In this document: positions 53,546 to 64,000 of the stretch, piece by piece | Position numbering within the stretch: position 1 is the stretch's first letter | How the letters are laid out: each line of letters opens with the position of its first letter | NCBI GenBank assembly: GCA_963682025.1 | Contig: OY821517.1 | Span: forward strand, 100,946,107-101,010,106 | DNA: 64,000 nucleotides | Direction: 5' to 3' | Source of the DNA: Cordilura impudica | Lineage: Eukaryota > Arthropoda > Insecta > Diptera > Scathophagidae | Position numbers and translations under genes: made by a program | Notes under the pieces: model-generated | Told to the model about the DNA's origin: nothing | Database searches by the model: none | Seen by the model: only the letters and a program-made list of their open reading frames with translations

Positions 53546-56500
53546 TAACATGAGAGTTAGAGAATATGTGCGTATACCGTTTCAATGCAATAGTTTCCTG
53601 TGAATTTGTTTTGAAAATAATTTTTTATAAATTTGTCCTAAGCGTTGTTCGATTTGCGGTAACTCCATAGAATCTCATAAATATTAAGGAACATCCATTA
53701 AACGTATTTAATATTAGATATATTAATGTTTAAAGTTTCTAATCTTAGTGTTTTTCAATTCATCAAAACTTGATAAATTGTATACAAAAAATTTCAAAGT
53801 AAGAAAATTAGAAATGCTTTCAAATCAAAATGATGGAAAACTGATTAACTTTTATTTAAATCTCTAAGAAATTTAACCATTTTTATTAGTATTTTTCTTT
53901 CATATTAGCAATTGTTTTCATTTATTTAGTGATAACGTTAAAAAAAAATGTGGCAATATCAGCGTAAAGCAGCAATGTCAGCAGCAGGATGTCAGGAACC
54001 ATTTTCACTAAAAATTAGAAACTCTGGTGATCTATTGAGGGCGTGATCGAAGTTTCAACAGACGGAAATTGCTACATCAACTCCGCTTGTTATAAGGATC
54101 CAGAATATATTTATTTTTTGGGGTTCAGATTTTTATTTTTAATTATAACAAACGGAATGACAAACTTATATATAAACAACTTGCCTCTAATATTTGGTTG
54201 ACAGTATTTTAAACTAAGGGGTAGTTATACATAATAATAACTAAAAATCAACTCTGATAATTGTTTAGGTGAAACCATTTAATGGAACACCCTGCGTAAC
54301 TAATAATTCAAAATATACATATTAATTAATTTCTAGCCTTATTGTTGATAAAAAAAAAAAATTGCAACAGTTATAATAACATCATCATCATAATGAAAAC
54401 AAAAAGATTTTACTGATGACAGAATGATGAGGATTTGAACAACACATACATACATCTTCATTATTAATATGCCTTAAATATGCTTTATGTTGTTGTTCAA
54501 CAGAAGAAGAACAGAAATAGCTCAACTATTTGCCAAGAGTGACAACAACATTTGCAGTTACTAATCATAACAATAAACGATGAAATGAAAACAACAAATA
54601 CGGTGACTACAACCACCACCACTAACGACTCGACGTATCGCAAACAAAAAGATGAACATACCGCACACTGTGAGCTCTGAGTCTATTAAAAGTCTAAAAG
54701 CAGATAATAAAGGGCCATTAGGACTTAAAAGGTCTCAACCCAAAAAAAAAATACAAAAAATAATAAACTGAAATACACAAACACACCTTGGAAATATTTT
54801 CAAAAAGCAAGCATACGATGTGTGTTGATCACATTTATTAAAGGCTAAAGAGAGTAATTTCTATTGAGAATCATTTTTAACGTACTCGTACGTCATCATC
54901 AGTGGTCTCATCCATGTCATCAGTATTGTAGCAGCATTTTGTAAATCGTAAATCCCTGCAAGGCAAGAAATTAACGTCTTTCTTTTATAGTGTACTCGTA
55001 TATAGTCGTTCGTTGCTGGGTATGAATGGGTAAGGGTTACATTTAATATCAACAGCAAAAGGTGTTGTTGTTTTCTTTACTGCCTTTTTTCCATCTTCTC
55101 TGTTGAAGTTTATTTATTTTGCAGTAATTTTTTGGCAAATTAGTTTTTGAAAAAAATTCAAAATTATTGAAACAGGGATGGTAAAAAAAAAGAATTCCAA
55201 ATGATTATTTTGTAAACTTTTTAAAATGGTGCTATTTATTTATTTATTTTTTCCCTTTAAAATTTCTACATTTTCATTTAAGTTGTTACTTACGGTTCTT
55301 TATAGCAGTAACAAATACTAGAACCCACTTGAATATTTATTTTATTTATTTGACCGTCCTTCACACACTATAGCAGAGAGCCTCCTCTCTATATTACCCA
55401 AAATAGATTTGTTTTTGTTGTCTTTTAACACATTCATGATTAAGGCTTGTCCAATTTCTGACATTAATTTTATCGAGCTTCGCAAATCCCGAATATTTGA
55501 AAAAAAATAAAAAATTTTCGAGAATTGTGATTCCCGACTCATGAATTCTTGGGAATATTTTTACAAGTTGAACTTGTTTCTTATTTCCAGAATTTTTCTT
55601 TTATTTAAATTAATGGCAGAAACTGTCCATTAAAAAAGCAATAGATCAGTGAGTCGATTAAGATTAAAATTCCTTTTTTTTTTGTCTTAGTAGTAAATAC
55701 TATCGTAATACGAGTACAAAATGGGTATATTTTTTTCCACTTAAGAACACTTCGGTTGGCGAAAATTGTTTTCTTTTTTTTATGTATGTAAATATACAAT
55801 ATGTAATCCACCTAAATTTTTCTCATACAAATTTCGGAATGGTATTTAAAAACTGATCTGTACTACAGTAAGATGAGTGAAAAAAGGAGAATTTTTTAAT
55901 AATAATTAAGTTTATTTGATATTACTAAATACACAGAGTTCTTATGTCATGTCCCAACTTGGTTTCCACAAAAATTAAAAAAAAATCATTTTAAAAATAT
56001 CGCCATCTATGTTGAACCCCTTCCGCAAGTAGCGCTTCGCGGCAACCATCAGAGCATCTCACTGAAAAATCTAATATCAATAAAACAAAAAAAATCATTT
56101 ATTTAATAATAAATCTAGAAATTAACAAAATGGTGGCTTATGACAGTTTATCATTGGATTGACGACCAGAAAGCATTAGTTTATTTAAAAAAATCGAAAT
56201 GTTTAAAATAAATGAAAATCCTTTAATCAAAACTAGTTTTTAATGCTCTTAATAAGCTGTAAAAATTTCATAAAAATTCGTGCAATGGTTTTTGAATGAT
56301 AGTGGTCACCGACTAGAAAAACATAGTTTCGAGAAAAACGCATTAAAGTTTTTCGCTACCCGACCCGAGGTTCCGAGACCCCTTCAGTAATTATAAGACA
56401 TATGGAAACTGTTCACCGGATTGACTTGAAATTCGCAGAGAATATTTTCGAAACATCATGCTTAAAAAAAGTGCAAAACAATATAATTCATCTGATAAAG

Positions 56501-57139
56501 AACTTACAGAATAATGTTGGCAATTTATTTTGATATTGAAACAATACCTAAAATGTCGGAAACAAAATACTATTGAAGTTTATCAGGAAAAGTTCAGGTA
56601 GATTGTTAATTGTCAGAAAACTTCAACAAAAATAATATTACATTATCACTCATTAAGTTTATTTATTTTGGAGTTATAAATCAACGAACAAAACAAGTAT
56701 CAGGTGACTGTCTTCCCAAAAATATTTCGACTATAGTGATAATCACCCCTGAGCTATGCCGTTTCGAAAACCCTAAAAAATATTCTTTTTAATGAATAAA
56801 AAATAGTTTTCAAAGAATTTTAAGAATTATTCGATTTTGCATCAATGCATGAAAAGTTGCCTATAAACTTCAGAAAATATGATTGTCATGAAATTTGTAA
56901 TGTTGTTGAAAGAGATTTTTAAGAAAATTGATAACTCTGTTAACTGCTGCTAGTAATTCTAGTCCTTATCCATATTGCTTATCTGTTAAATACACTTAAG
57001 TAGCATAGAGTTCGAAACAAGAACATTTTCATTTTATGACTGATTTTTTGCTTTTCTATTTCCGAGGGCGGTCCCAGAACAACTCCAATTAACAAAGACA
57101 ACACAGCAGATTTGGGAAAAATTTCTATATTTCTAAACT
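53546..57139. other. ~3.6 kb intergenic DNA
   Basis: At about 54050-54125 there is a match to the HINE-like segment at 45.5 kb (ACATCAACTCCGCTTGTTAT). The rest has AT-rich text with A-runs, some CAACAACAA-rich stretches (54.4-54.7 kb) and no ORF with domains. TATCGCCATCTATGTTG at about 55998 recalls the GCGCCATCTATG word in R3. No gene call is justified. Confidence 0.35.
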
Positions 57140-57515
57140 TAATATTCTTTTAGCTTGATGTACTTTTCACAGCGATATTCAATAGCTTCGATACTCTATT
57201 TATAGTGAGAACTCTCTTGTTCCTTAAACCAGCCATCAACAGCAGACTCCTCTTCTTCATTGCTGGCAAATATTTTACCACAGATCCATTTTGCAAGTTT
57301 GGAAATAGAAATTAATTCAAGGGAGCTGAATCTGGCTAAATAAGTTGCTTGGTGAAGCAATGTGAACTTTAATTGATGGATTTTGGCCATGGGTGTGTGA
57401 ACTGGTGCATTGCCTTGATGAAACAACACCTTTTTTGAAAAAGCGGACTTCCTTTCCTTAATTTCATTACATAAACGCTGCAATAAGTTAGCATAATACA
57501 CGCCCTTATGGCATC
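57140..57515 (-). pseudogene. Mariner transposase C-terminal fragment
   Basis: The 101-codon minus frame begins YYANLLQRLCNEIKERKSAF, typical of the mariner catalytic domain. The second Asp motif reads VLFHQGNAPVHT, with Gly where Asp belongs. The third Asp region reads RFSSLELISISKLAKWI where relatives have PSDYFLF, so that Asp is lost too. FASNEEEESAVDGWF and ESSHYK follow, then eroded C-terminal residues towards 57140. Lineage differs from the rosa element and is closer to the 22 kb one in motif style. Confidence 0.75.
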
Positions 57516-58219
57516 CGTGAATCCATAGCGTTGTCTGCAGATGGAACTGGGTTGGCCGTCATTGGTCCAGCACTACGGTGCTCGTCTTGGCAGCTCGTAC
57601 AGGCTCGTTTAAACTCTGCCACCCAAAATTTTAGGATCGTAAATGAAGACTCAGACTACCCCAGAGTAAAATCTAGCTCAGCTTTAATATTGGTTAGACT
57701 GCGAACTTTCAAGTGAATGTATTGAATTACATAACAGTGATCAATTTTTCCATATTTACAAGTTCGATGAGACCGTTTACTTTTAATGGCTCAAAAAAAA
57801 AGACAAAGAATAATGTGGCGCCTTGATACTTAGAACATACATTTTATAAAGTTGCCGCTTTTCAGCGGCAAACATCTGCCTCCACCTATACGTCAGGTTG
57901 GGTTATTCTGTTGGTCATCAATTCACACTGTCCAACGATGATTTGAAAATCAAAAACCTATAAAAAAATTAAAAAATAATTTTAATTTTCTTTAAAATCG
58001 TTTCAAAAAAAAAAAACATCAACAAACTGATTTTGGTGCAGAATCAAAAAATCTTTGAGTCTCTTTAAGAAATCCGAAAAAGTCACAGAAGGTACCACAA
58101 TTAAAAACATCAAACACTTTATTTTTTATTCCATAGAAAAATAGGCAGTATAATAGAAATACAATTGAGAGCACAAAACTTGTTTGATAACAATGATTTC
58201 ACTTGAGATAAAGTGTACA
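57516..58219. other. Spacer between mariner and Tc1 remnants
   Basis: Contains a small hairpin TTGCCGCTTTTCAGCGGCAA at about 57853-57872. The 61-codon frame at 57531 shows no family match. Nothing else is seen. Confidence 0.35.
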
Positions 58220-58835
58220 AAGAAAATCAAGTATTGGTCGTCCACTACTGTGCGCTAAGACCATCAGATGACAAAATTGGTCAAAAAGGACACACGAAGG
58301 ACGTTGTTAGTTTCTATGAACACCATAGACTAAATGAAGTAAATTTGCTTGCTAGACGGCCGGCAAAGTAACCACTCATTAATAGGGAAGCGTCTTGACT
58401 TTGCGATATGGTATCAGCATTGGCCAACCGAACAGTTGGCCCAGGTCTTGTTCAGTTTAAAAGGGATCATGTATTACATATATGCCATATATTTATAGAT
58501 GCATTCTTTCGTGACGGAGTCGGTCCATTGGTAAAAATCGATGGGATTATGAACGTAAATCAATATTGTGAAATACATGGACAACAAATGCTTCGTATGA
58601 TTAATCTGCCAGAAAAAAAATGGCACTTAAGTCGTTTAGCTTGCAGCCTTCAAAATGACAATGACGTGTATGTTTAGGATTGGCCGTCACAATCCACTGA
58701 TTACAGCCCCATAGAAAATCTATGAAAGTTTGTAAATCGGGAAGTTGAAGAGAAAAATCCATCTAATCTAATTGAATTAGAATCAATTTTGAAATCAAAA
58801 TATCCTACAAAAACAAAAAAAGACCACGCTGCGAT
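58220..58835 (+). pseudogene. Tc1-like transposase, heavily deleted
   Basis: Plus-strand blocks in order: GRPLL/SRRK-like linker (eroded), RLDFAIWYQHWPTEQLAQVL (about 58392), then DGVGPLVKIDGIMNVNQYCE (58514). DNDVYV follows (58658), then DWPSQSTDYSPIENL (58677) with the catalytic Glu, and KFVNREVEEKNPSNLIELE. The segment with the first Asp (SDESKF) is deleted after QVLFS. A fourth Tc1 variant in the window. Confidence 0.75.
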
Positions 58836-59119
58836 ATATTAATTTCAAGTACAGTTTTATATAAACTGACAATTTAATTTTAATAATTTGTTAGTACATA
58901 TTTCTTTACAAAAAATAACCAAAAAAAAAACTATGTGTGTCCGATCACAGGGGAGATGTGTAAATCTATTTGCACATTAAATAAAATCAAACAGTAAGCG
59001 CCATCTATGTATAGCAAGCAACTGCTATGGTTGTTATACTTGATGGTTGCAGTTGTTTTCTATACATTAATGGCGCTTTCTGTTGGTTGTTGAATCAGCT
59101 AAATAAATTTAAATCATAA

Positions 59120-60740
59120 TCTTTGCACCAATAGGTTAGGTTAGGTTGGAAGTGTCTGCTGATCCAAGGACCAGCACACTTAGACTCTGGGGTCCGTTGT
59201 GATACCACGGGACGAATGGGTGTTCCCCTCAGTCCCCACCGAAGAACCAGTTCGAGCTTCTAATGAAGCCCCTAAGATGTGAAATTTCCACGTTTGAGAG
59301 GTCAGAGAGATCGTGAAGAAACGGCGATCCCAATGTCCGTAATCTAGTTCTGGATAGCGCCGGGCAGTGGCAGAGGAAGTGTTCTACGCTCTCTACCTCC
59401 TCCACATCCAAGCAGCTACGACAGAAATCATTTGACGAGACCTTAAGGCGCTCAGCGTGTCTCCCTATAAGGCAGTGCCCAGTAACAACAGCAACTACCG
59501 TTGAGATCTCCCCACGGGAGAGTGATAATAGCGCATTTGTACGCTTTCGATTCAGAGCAGGCCAGATTTGTCTTGTGATCCTACACGTTAATCCATTAAC
59601 CCATCTGTTATTCGTTATGCCAGCGGTGCGAAGCCGAAGTTCAAGCTTGCACGATTCCAGGGGTGTACCAACACATTCCAAATCCGCTGAAACCTGTAAG
59701 GTAGTACCCTGTCTTGCCAGCTCATCCGCTTTACAGTTTCCCGGTATGTTCCTGTGCCCTGGGACCCATATGAGCCTGATGTCGAACTGCTTGGCCATCT
59801 CATTTAAGGACGTGCGGCAGCTAAGGGCGGTTCTCGTTTTCAGGAACATTGATCGCATGGATTTTACCGCGGCTTGACTATCAGAATAGATGTTGACTGC
59901 GGTCGTAGACAGAATATTCCGACCCAACCAGTCAGCAACCTCCTTTATTACCAGTACCTCTGCCTGATATACACTGCAGTGGTCTGGTAACCTTCGAGCC
60001 AGATTTAGTCCAAGCTCCCCTGAATGGACTCCAAAACCAACCTGACCGCACAATTTCGATCCGTCAGTATAGAAATTTACGGAACGCCTACTGCCTGGTG
60101 TCCTCCCAGACCAAGATTCCCTGGTCGGTATTAGTGTACAGTAGTGACGTTCAAATACGCTCCTTGGAGTAGTGTAATCCACGTTCAATGGCAAGTTCCT
60201 GTCATTCAGGATCATCCCGTGGCCACAATTGTAGCCCCGCCATTGTAGTGTGCTTCTTAATCGAATGGCCGATGAGGCCGCCGACTGCTTCCCTAATATG
60301 TCCAGTGGTATTAGGTGTAATAGGATGTTCAAGGCATCCGAAGGTGTAGTACGAAGGGCTCCAGTGATGCACATGGATGCCATTCTCTGTACCCTTGCGA
60401 GAAGGTTGTCATTGGTGGCCTTCTCCAAAGCAGGCCACCAGACGTTGACTCCGTACAGGAGTATTGGACGGACCACCGCTGTATAGATCCAGTGAGCAAT
60501 TTTCGGACTAAAGCCCCATCGCTTACCAATGGCCTTCTTACAGGAGTATAAAGCTATAGTCGCCTTCTTCACCCGCTCCTCCAAATTCCGTCTGAAGTTC
60601 AGCTTCCTGTCCAGGAATACGCCAAGATACTTGGCTCCATCAGAGAAGACGACTTCAGTGCCGTTGAGAGAAATGGGATCGAAGGTAGGGATCTTATACT
60701 TCCTAGTGAAAAGAACAAGTTCCGTTTCTTTGCACCAATA
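59120..60740 (-). mobile_element. LOA-like LINE, 5'-truncated, with 14-bp target-site duplication
   Basis: TCTTTGCACCAATA flanks the insertion at 59120-59133 and 60727-60740. On the minus strand the element ends in CCAACCTAACCTAACC (59134-59149 read in reverse), directly at the duplication. The 5' end is cut within the RT coding region. The encoded C-terminal part is open for 500 codons, which suggests a young insertion. Confidence 0.9.
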
Positions 60741-60758
60741 CACTAACATATACCTCAC
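59229..60758 (-). CDS. LOA-like LINE ORF2 C-terminus: RT thumb, RNase H, Cys-rich tail
   Basis: Element-encoded residues begin at ELVLFTRKYKIP; the first ~11 residues of the open frame (from a GTG at 60758) come from flanking R3 DNA and the target duplication, so this is a chance fusion. Then come AKYLGVFLDRKLNF, YTAVVRPILLYGVNVWWPAL (RT thumb), the RNase H NFYTDGSK ... IYSDSQAAVKS ... WVPGHRNIPGNCKADELARQ and a C-terminal CRSCLDVEEVESVEHFLCHC Cys/His motif. No stop or frameshift is present in ~500 codons. Without endonuclease and RT palm it cannot retrotranspose, but it could encode an RNase H-like protein if transcribed. Confidence 0.85.
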   Translation of the reverse strand: MRYMLVYWCKETELVLFTRKYKIPTFDPISLNGTEVVFSDGAKYLGVFLDRKLNFRRNLEERVKKATIALYSCKKAIGKRWGFSPKIAHWIYTAVVRPILLYGVNVWWPALEKATNDNLLARVQRMASMCITGALRTTPSDALNILLHLIPLDILGKQSAASSAIRLRSTLQWRGYNCGHGMILNDRNLPLNVDYTTPRSVFERHYCTLIPTRESWSGRTPGSRRSVNFYTDGSKLCGQVGFGVHSGELGLNLARRLPDHCSVYQAEVLVIKEVADWLGRNILSTTAVNIYSDSQAAVKSMRSMFLKTRTALSCRTSLNEMAKQFDIRLIWVPGHRNIPGNCKADELARQGTTLQVSADLECVGTPLESCKLELRLRTAGITNNRWVNGLTCRITRQIWPALNRKRTNALLSLSRGEISTVVAVVTGHCLIGRHAERLKVSSNDFCRSCLDVEEVESVEHFLCHCPALSRTRLRTLGSPFLHDLSDLSNVEISHLRGFIRSSNWFFGGD

Positions 60759-60830
60759 ACCGATTTTCCCTTACGCTGTTTTTGTGATTCTATTGTGAAA
60801 AAGATTTCCCCCCCCCCCTGAGCGCATAAT

Positions 60831-62575
60831 TGTTTAAACAGCAAAAAATCAGCAAACTTATTTAGACGTAGTAACTAAAACTAGTTGACTAGGAGAGATA
60901 CACTTAATGGCCATATAACCAAGCATTCCATTTTTTCTGCTCGCAACTGTATAAGAAGCATAGAGCCTCGCTTATTATTTATTACAATAAAACTGAATTC
61001 CAAATTTCTTCGTAGTCATAGCTAAATATTATTCTCTGTTTTAATAGATTATAACTAATCTAAAAGTAGAAATATAAAAATTAGAGCATTAGTTAGTGTT
61101 GTAGTTCTCCTCTGAGATGAGTATAAAGAAAAATCTGCACGGTTGAAGAAATAGTTGTTCACACTCATGTCATTGGATGAATGCTTTCAAGTATATGACC
61201 AAAAAGTGCAAAGACGAGTGTAATAACAATTCAATCCTCATGGTTGCTCTTTGTACAAAATTATACAATTACTACAATGTTTAATATAATCACTAATGAT
61301 GGCTAATGCCAAAAAGCCAGTCTGAATACAAAATATTCCCAGAGAAGTTAAGACTTTTAGAAAAATGTATGCATTCTTCTTCTGTCCTGCACACTATTAA
61401 GAATGAAATCATTATATTGTAAGGAGAGTTATGTATTCTCGAATGAATCCCTCTAACTGCTCAGTTAAAGTTCTTTTAATATATGCCCGATTTTCTCATT
61501 CTAAATACCATAAAATATCATAATTTTTAATTTAAAATTACTATTTTCATATTTCAGCTTTTGACAAAAGAGAGCAAATATTATCGTCCTGTAGAAACAG
61601 CAAACACTTTGATTCCTCCAGGTATTCCATTAATGAAAAAAATTATATTTTGTCAAGACTTCAAGACTTCTCGAGAAAATAACATTTTTAAACCTAGTCC
61701 TCATAAAAACATATAGTGGAAACAAGTCCTCTGCAATATAAATATAATGTAGTTCTTAAATTCATTAATGCCTGCAAACAGTATTCTTTGGATTTGACAT
61801 TTTTGGATCAAGACCGTTTTTTAAAACTGCTACTGCTTACATATGTATTCTATATAAAATATAAACAATAATAAAATAAAGTACCATAACAGTTGCAAAG
61901 TAAACCAAAAAAGTTACTTTTGTAACCACATTTTCATCCCTGCTTTATTTGCAACTATTTTTCTTGCAGCTCTATTTCACTCTCTCTCTCTCTCTCTTCT
62001 TATCTCTTCTCACTTCCTAGCAATTATTTACTGAAGTCTTTGTTTATTCAGCTAACAGCCTACCATAGTTTTGCTGAAAATTAAAAAAAAAAATCTAAAT
62101 CCTTTTTGACTGATAAAATTGCATTTGACTCAATGATTCTATTGTCAGGGGTTTATCTGCATAGAATTTATACCCCGATTTCTCGTACGTGTGTGTGTAT
62201 TTGTGTGTGTGTAATTGTAGTTGAGGGGACCTTCAAAAGTCACTAAAGTGAATTTTTTTCTTTTTAACTTTTAGAATTCAATTTCTTTAGGACTTAACTA
62301 CAAATGTACCCAGTTTTTCATACTGCCTGTCAAACAGTCAGTCAATCTGCATTTTGTATATATTTATCATACACATTATGGGGAATTAATGCTTCATTCT
62401 TCATAATGGTTGTAATCCAGTTTTGCAATTGTTTATGCGTAAATGTTATGTTAATTTCAAATGTGTATTTGTTGAAAATACTCATTATATATTTTAATTA
62501 CTTTTAAATCAAATTAACATCTGTTTTTCGGTTTTGATTGTATATCGTTCGTCGCAGCAGAAGAATTATACAAAA
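60831..62575. other. AT-rich intergenic DNA
   Basis: A (TC)n run occurs at about 61978-62000 and a (GT)n run at about 62188-62213. No gene or TE is recognised. Confidence 0.4.
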
Positions 62576-63625
62576 CTAGCTGACCCGGCAAACGTAGTTC
62601 TGCATAAAATACTTACTTTATCCCCAGATTTGTTTTGATATCTATGTATTTCAATTACGGAAGCATTTTTTTATGAAAATGATATGGAACTCAATATATT
62701 ATTTTTTAAATGCAAATTTTATTTTCGATTTAATAAATTTAATTTTGTTTCCCATAGAATACTATATTCGTGTAAAAATATTTGTTTTTTCCATTTTCGA
62801 CGTACACATACACAAATATCTGGAGCTACATAGAATTGACCATGACCGAAACATGAATTTTCCAAATCCAAGCCGCAGATTTTCATTGAGATTTTTAGAT
62901 TGACTTTGCATATGTAAGACGAACTGAGAATTGGAATTTGAGAATTTGTTGGAATCATCGTGATCCTTGGCCATACACTATGCTCTTCTTAACATTTGGC
63001 CTGATAATCGTTGGTTCAATAATGTTAACCAATTGTTTCTACATAGCAAACCGCGTTCCCTTATATAATTTCGGGCATTTAAGTTTCGAAGCACTATAAT
63101 TGATGATTTAACTTTCAACAGTAAATTAGTTGGTTGAAGGCCTGGCAAATCAAGTGAATTTAAAAAGTCAGTTCGAAAATTCGCTCCTTCATCTTCTTCT
63201 ATAATAACAGATGACGTGTCACACAAATTTACAAAGTTCTCCCTATCACAGTATTCCAGATATATGATATAGTCTATGCACATTTATCCGTTTCCGTCCA
63301 GTTACAGCACGGCTACAAATATTGATGACCTTACACTAACTTTCCTATTATAGTATTCGAGATATGTGATATATAAATGATGACCTCACACAAATTTGCA
63401 AAGCTCTCCCTATCCTACTGCTCAAGATATAGGATATTGAAGATTCACTTTGTATGGGAGATGACACGCCCACTTAATTTTTCTGTGAATTTTTCAAATA
63501 TTTTAATAGTTGTTCTGTTATTCGGGGTGGAGACGGATCCAATAAATCAAAAATCAATAAAATCGGTCCAACCTTTATTGAGTTATAAATGGAATAATAA
63601 CCTGACTTTGTTTTATATATATTGA
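62576..63625 (-). mobile_element. Helitron remnant with PIF1-type helicase fragment
   Basis: On the minus strand the 3' end is GCCGGGTCAGCTAG followed by T (62576-62590), a CTAG Helitron terminus. The other end lies near 63625 (TCAATATATATAAAACAAAG on the minus strand), where Helitrons start with TC; this end is less certain. CGGTCCAACCTTTATTGAGT lies just inside it. The minus strand in between encodes part of a replicase helicase. Most of the element, including the Rep domain, is missing. Confidence 0.7.
62978..63283 (-). pseudogene. Helitron PIF1-like helicase C-terminal fragment
   Basis: The 101-codon frame contains EEDEGANFRTDFLNSLDLPG, LQPTNLLLKVKSSIIVLRNL and NARNYIRERGLLCRNN. This aligns with the helicase region with consensus FLNSL..SGLP.H.L.LK.G.PI.LLRNL....GLCNGTRL. 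The RNL and RGL(L) words fix the register. Walker motifs and the Rep/HUH nuclease are absent, so it is a C-terminal scrap. No other Helitron coding part is seen nearby. Confidence 0.75.
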
Positions 63626-64000
63626 CATCGCTTCAGTAGAAAGAATCTTAAAGAAATTGATAAATAAAATTTTGTGAAATCATTAGATTTATGTAATTTG
63701 AAAAAAGATTCTAAATTAATGAAATGGCGAATGTAATCTTAGTGGTATGTTGAATGTCAATATTAAAGAGATGTTTTTTACAATATTGTCATTCCAAATC
63801 CATGATAATAAATTGCTGAATGTATCCGCGAGAATAATTCGAAGCACTGAATGGCGCCTGAAGTTTTAAATGAAATATGAAAAAAAATCGACACAACAAA
63901 AGTGCAGCAGCCAAACCTACTTTGGAATTTATTAAATACTGTGTTCAAATGAAAATGTGTTCACTTTAAATTTCGCAGGTTTATCGAATTGGGACAAGTT
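63626..64000. other. AT-rich DNA to the window end
   Basis: No feature recognised. Confidence 0.35.

Larger units (their letters stand above)
58939..60830. repeat. R3 repeat, copy B (contains a LOA-like LINE)
   Basis: It begins GTCCGATCACAGGGGAGATG as in copy A. Its own sequence occupies 58939-59133 and 60741 to about 60830, interrupted by the LINE. It ends with TTACGCTGTTTTTGTGATTC, TATTGTGAAAAAGATTT and a C-run. A strong hairpin lies inside: AGCGCCATCTATGTATAG (from 58997) pairs with CTATACATTAATGGCGCT (to 59077). Removing the LINE leaves ~285 bp, so copy A's extra length is its minisatellite. Confidence 0.6.

Noticed and set aside
57531..57716. 61-codon ORF as a gene
   Set aside because: It starts next to a dead mariner fragment and shows no recognisable motif or neighbour support.
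59615..60529. ORFs on both strands overlapping the LOA-like coding region
   Set aside because: They are shadow frames of the 500-codon RT/RNase H ORF and show no family motifs.

Overview
This 64 kb window looks like intergenic or heterochromatin-like DNA from a dipteran, most likely a calyptrate fly. It is very AT-rich, and almost every recognisable coding stretch belongs to a transposable element (TE). The TE set is insect-like: Tc1 and mariner DNA elements (including a DD41D rosa-type mariner), I-like, LOA-like and Jockey-like LINEs, a Ty3/gypsy element of mdg1/412 type, Helitron pieces, and about 17 copies of a short element built like Drosophila INE-1/DINE-1. I find no convincing host gene, tRNA, rRNA or CRISPR array.

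The dominant repeat is a ~700-800 bp non-coding element, called HINE here (Helentron/DINE-1-like). One end is TATACCC with a small hairpin (CCACTATGTGG). An internal imperfect palindrome lies beside a (CCGT)n microsatellite. The other end is an 18-bp palindrome (AGTCGGTCTAGACCGACT) followed by ATAATTTTCTTACTTG. Copies lie on both strands. Three are head-to-tail at 5.6-7.8 kb, one is a partially self-duplicated chimera at 27.6-28.8 kb, and several are split by later insertions.

Layout. 0-8.2 kb: two copies of an unnamed TTAA-flanked repeat, R2; the second is split by the HINE triplet. 8.4-8.9 kb: rosa-mariner fragment. 10.2-11.9 kb: broken HINE and a Tc1 scrap. 12.16-13.68 kb: Tc1-like element with both inverted repeats but a dead transposase. 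14.6-19.1 kb: more HINEs, a Helitron 3' end and a 45-bp inverted-repeat pair. 22.1-24.3 kb: mariner, Tc1 and Jockey-like remnants. 27.3-30.5 kb: Tc1-like remnant holding one HINE and abutted by another. 31.1-34.2 kb: HINEs, one split by repeat R3, which contains a ~1.1 kb T-tract minisatellite. 36.0-37.2 kb: (CA)n and an A/T tract repeat. 37.3-44.4 kb: gypsy/mdg1-like LTR retrotransposon with near-identical LTR remnants, a Gag-Pol overlap carrying an in-frame GGGAAAC slippery heptamer, and an upstream small ORF for a putative myristoylated one-pass membrane protein. 44.4-46.8 kb: HINEs. 47.7-52.2 kb: 5'-truncated I-like LINE with an 18-bp target duplication; a rosa-type mariner is nested in its 3' UTR. 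52.4-53.5 kb: HINEs. 57.1-58.9 kb: mariner and Tc1 scraps. 58.9-60.8 kb: R3 copy holding a LOA-like LINE with a 14-bp target duplication. 62.6-63.6 kb: Helitron piece with a PIF1-type helicase fragment.

The genes do not form a pathway. They are a record of nested insertions whose relative order can be read directly: HINEs into R2 and Tc1, R3 into an old HINE, LOA into R3, mariner into LINE. The items most worth following up are the gypsy small ORF plus frameshift site, the R2 and R3 families, and the tandem and chimeric HINE structures.
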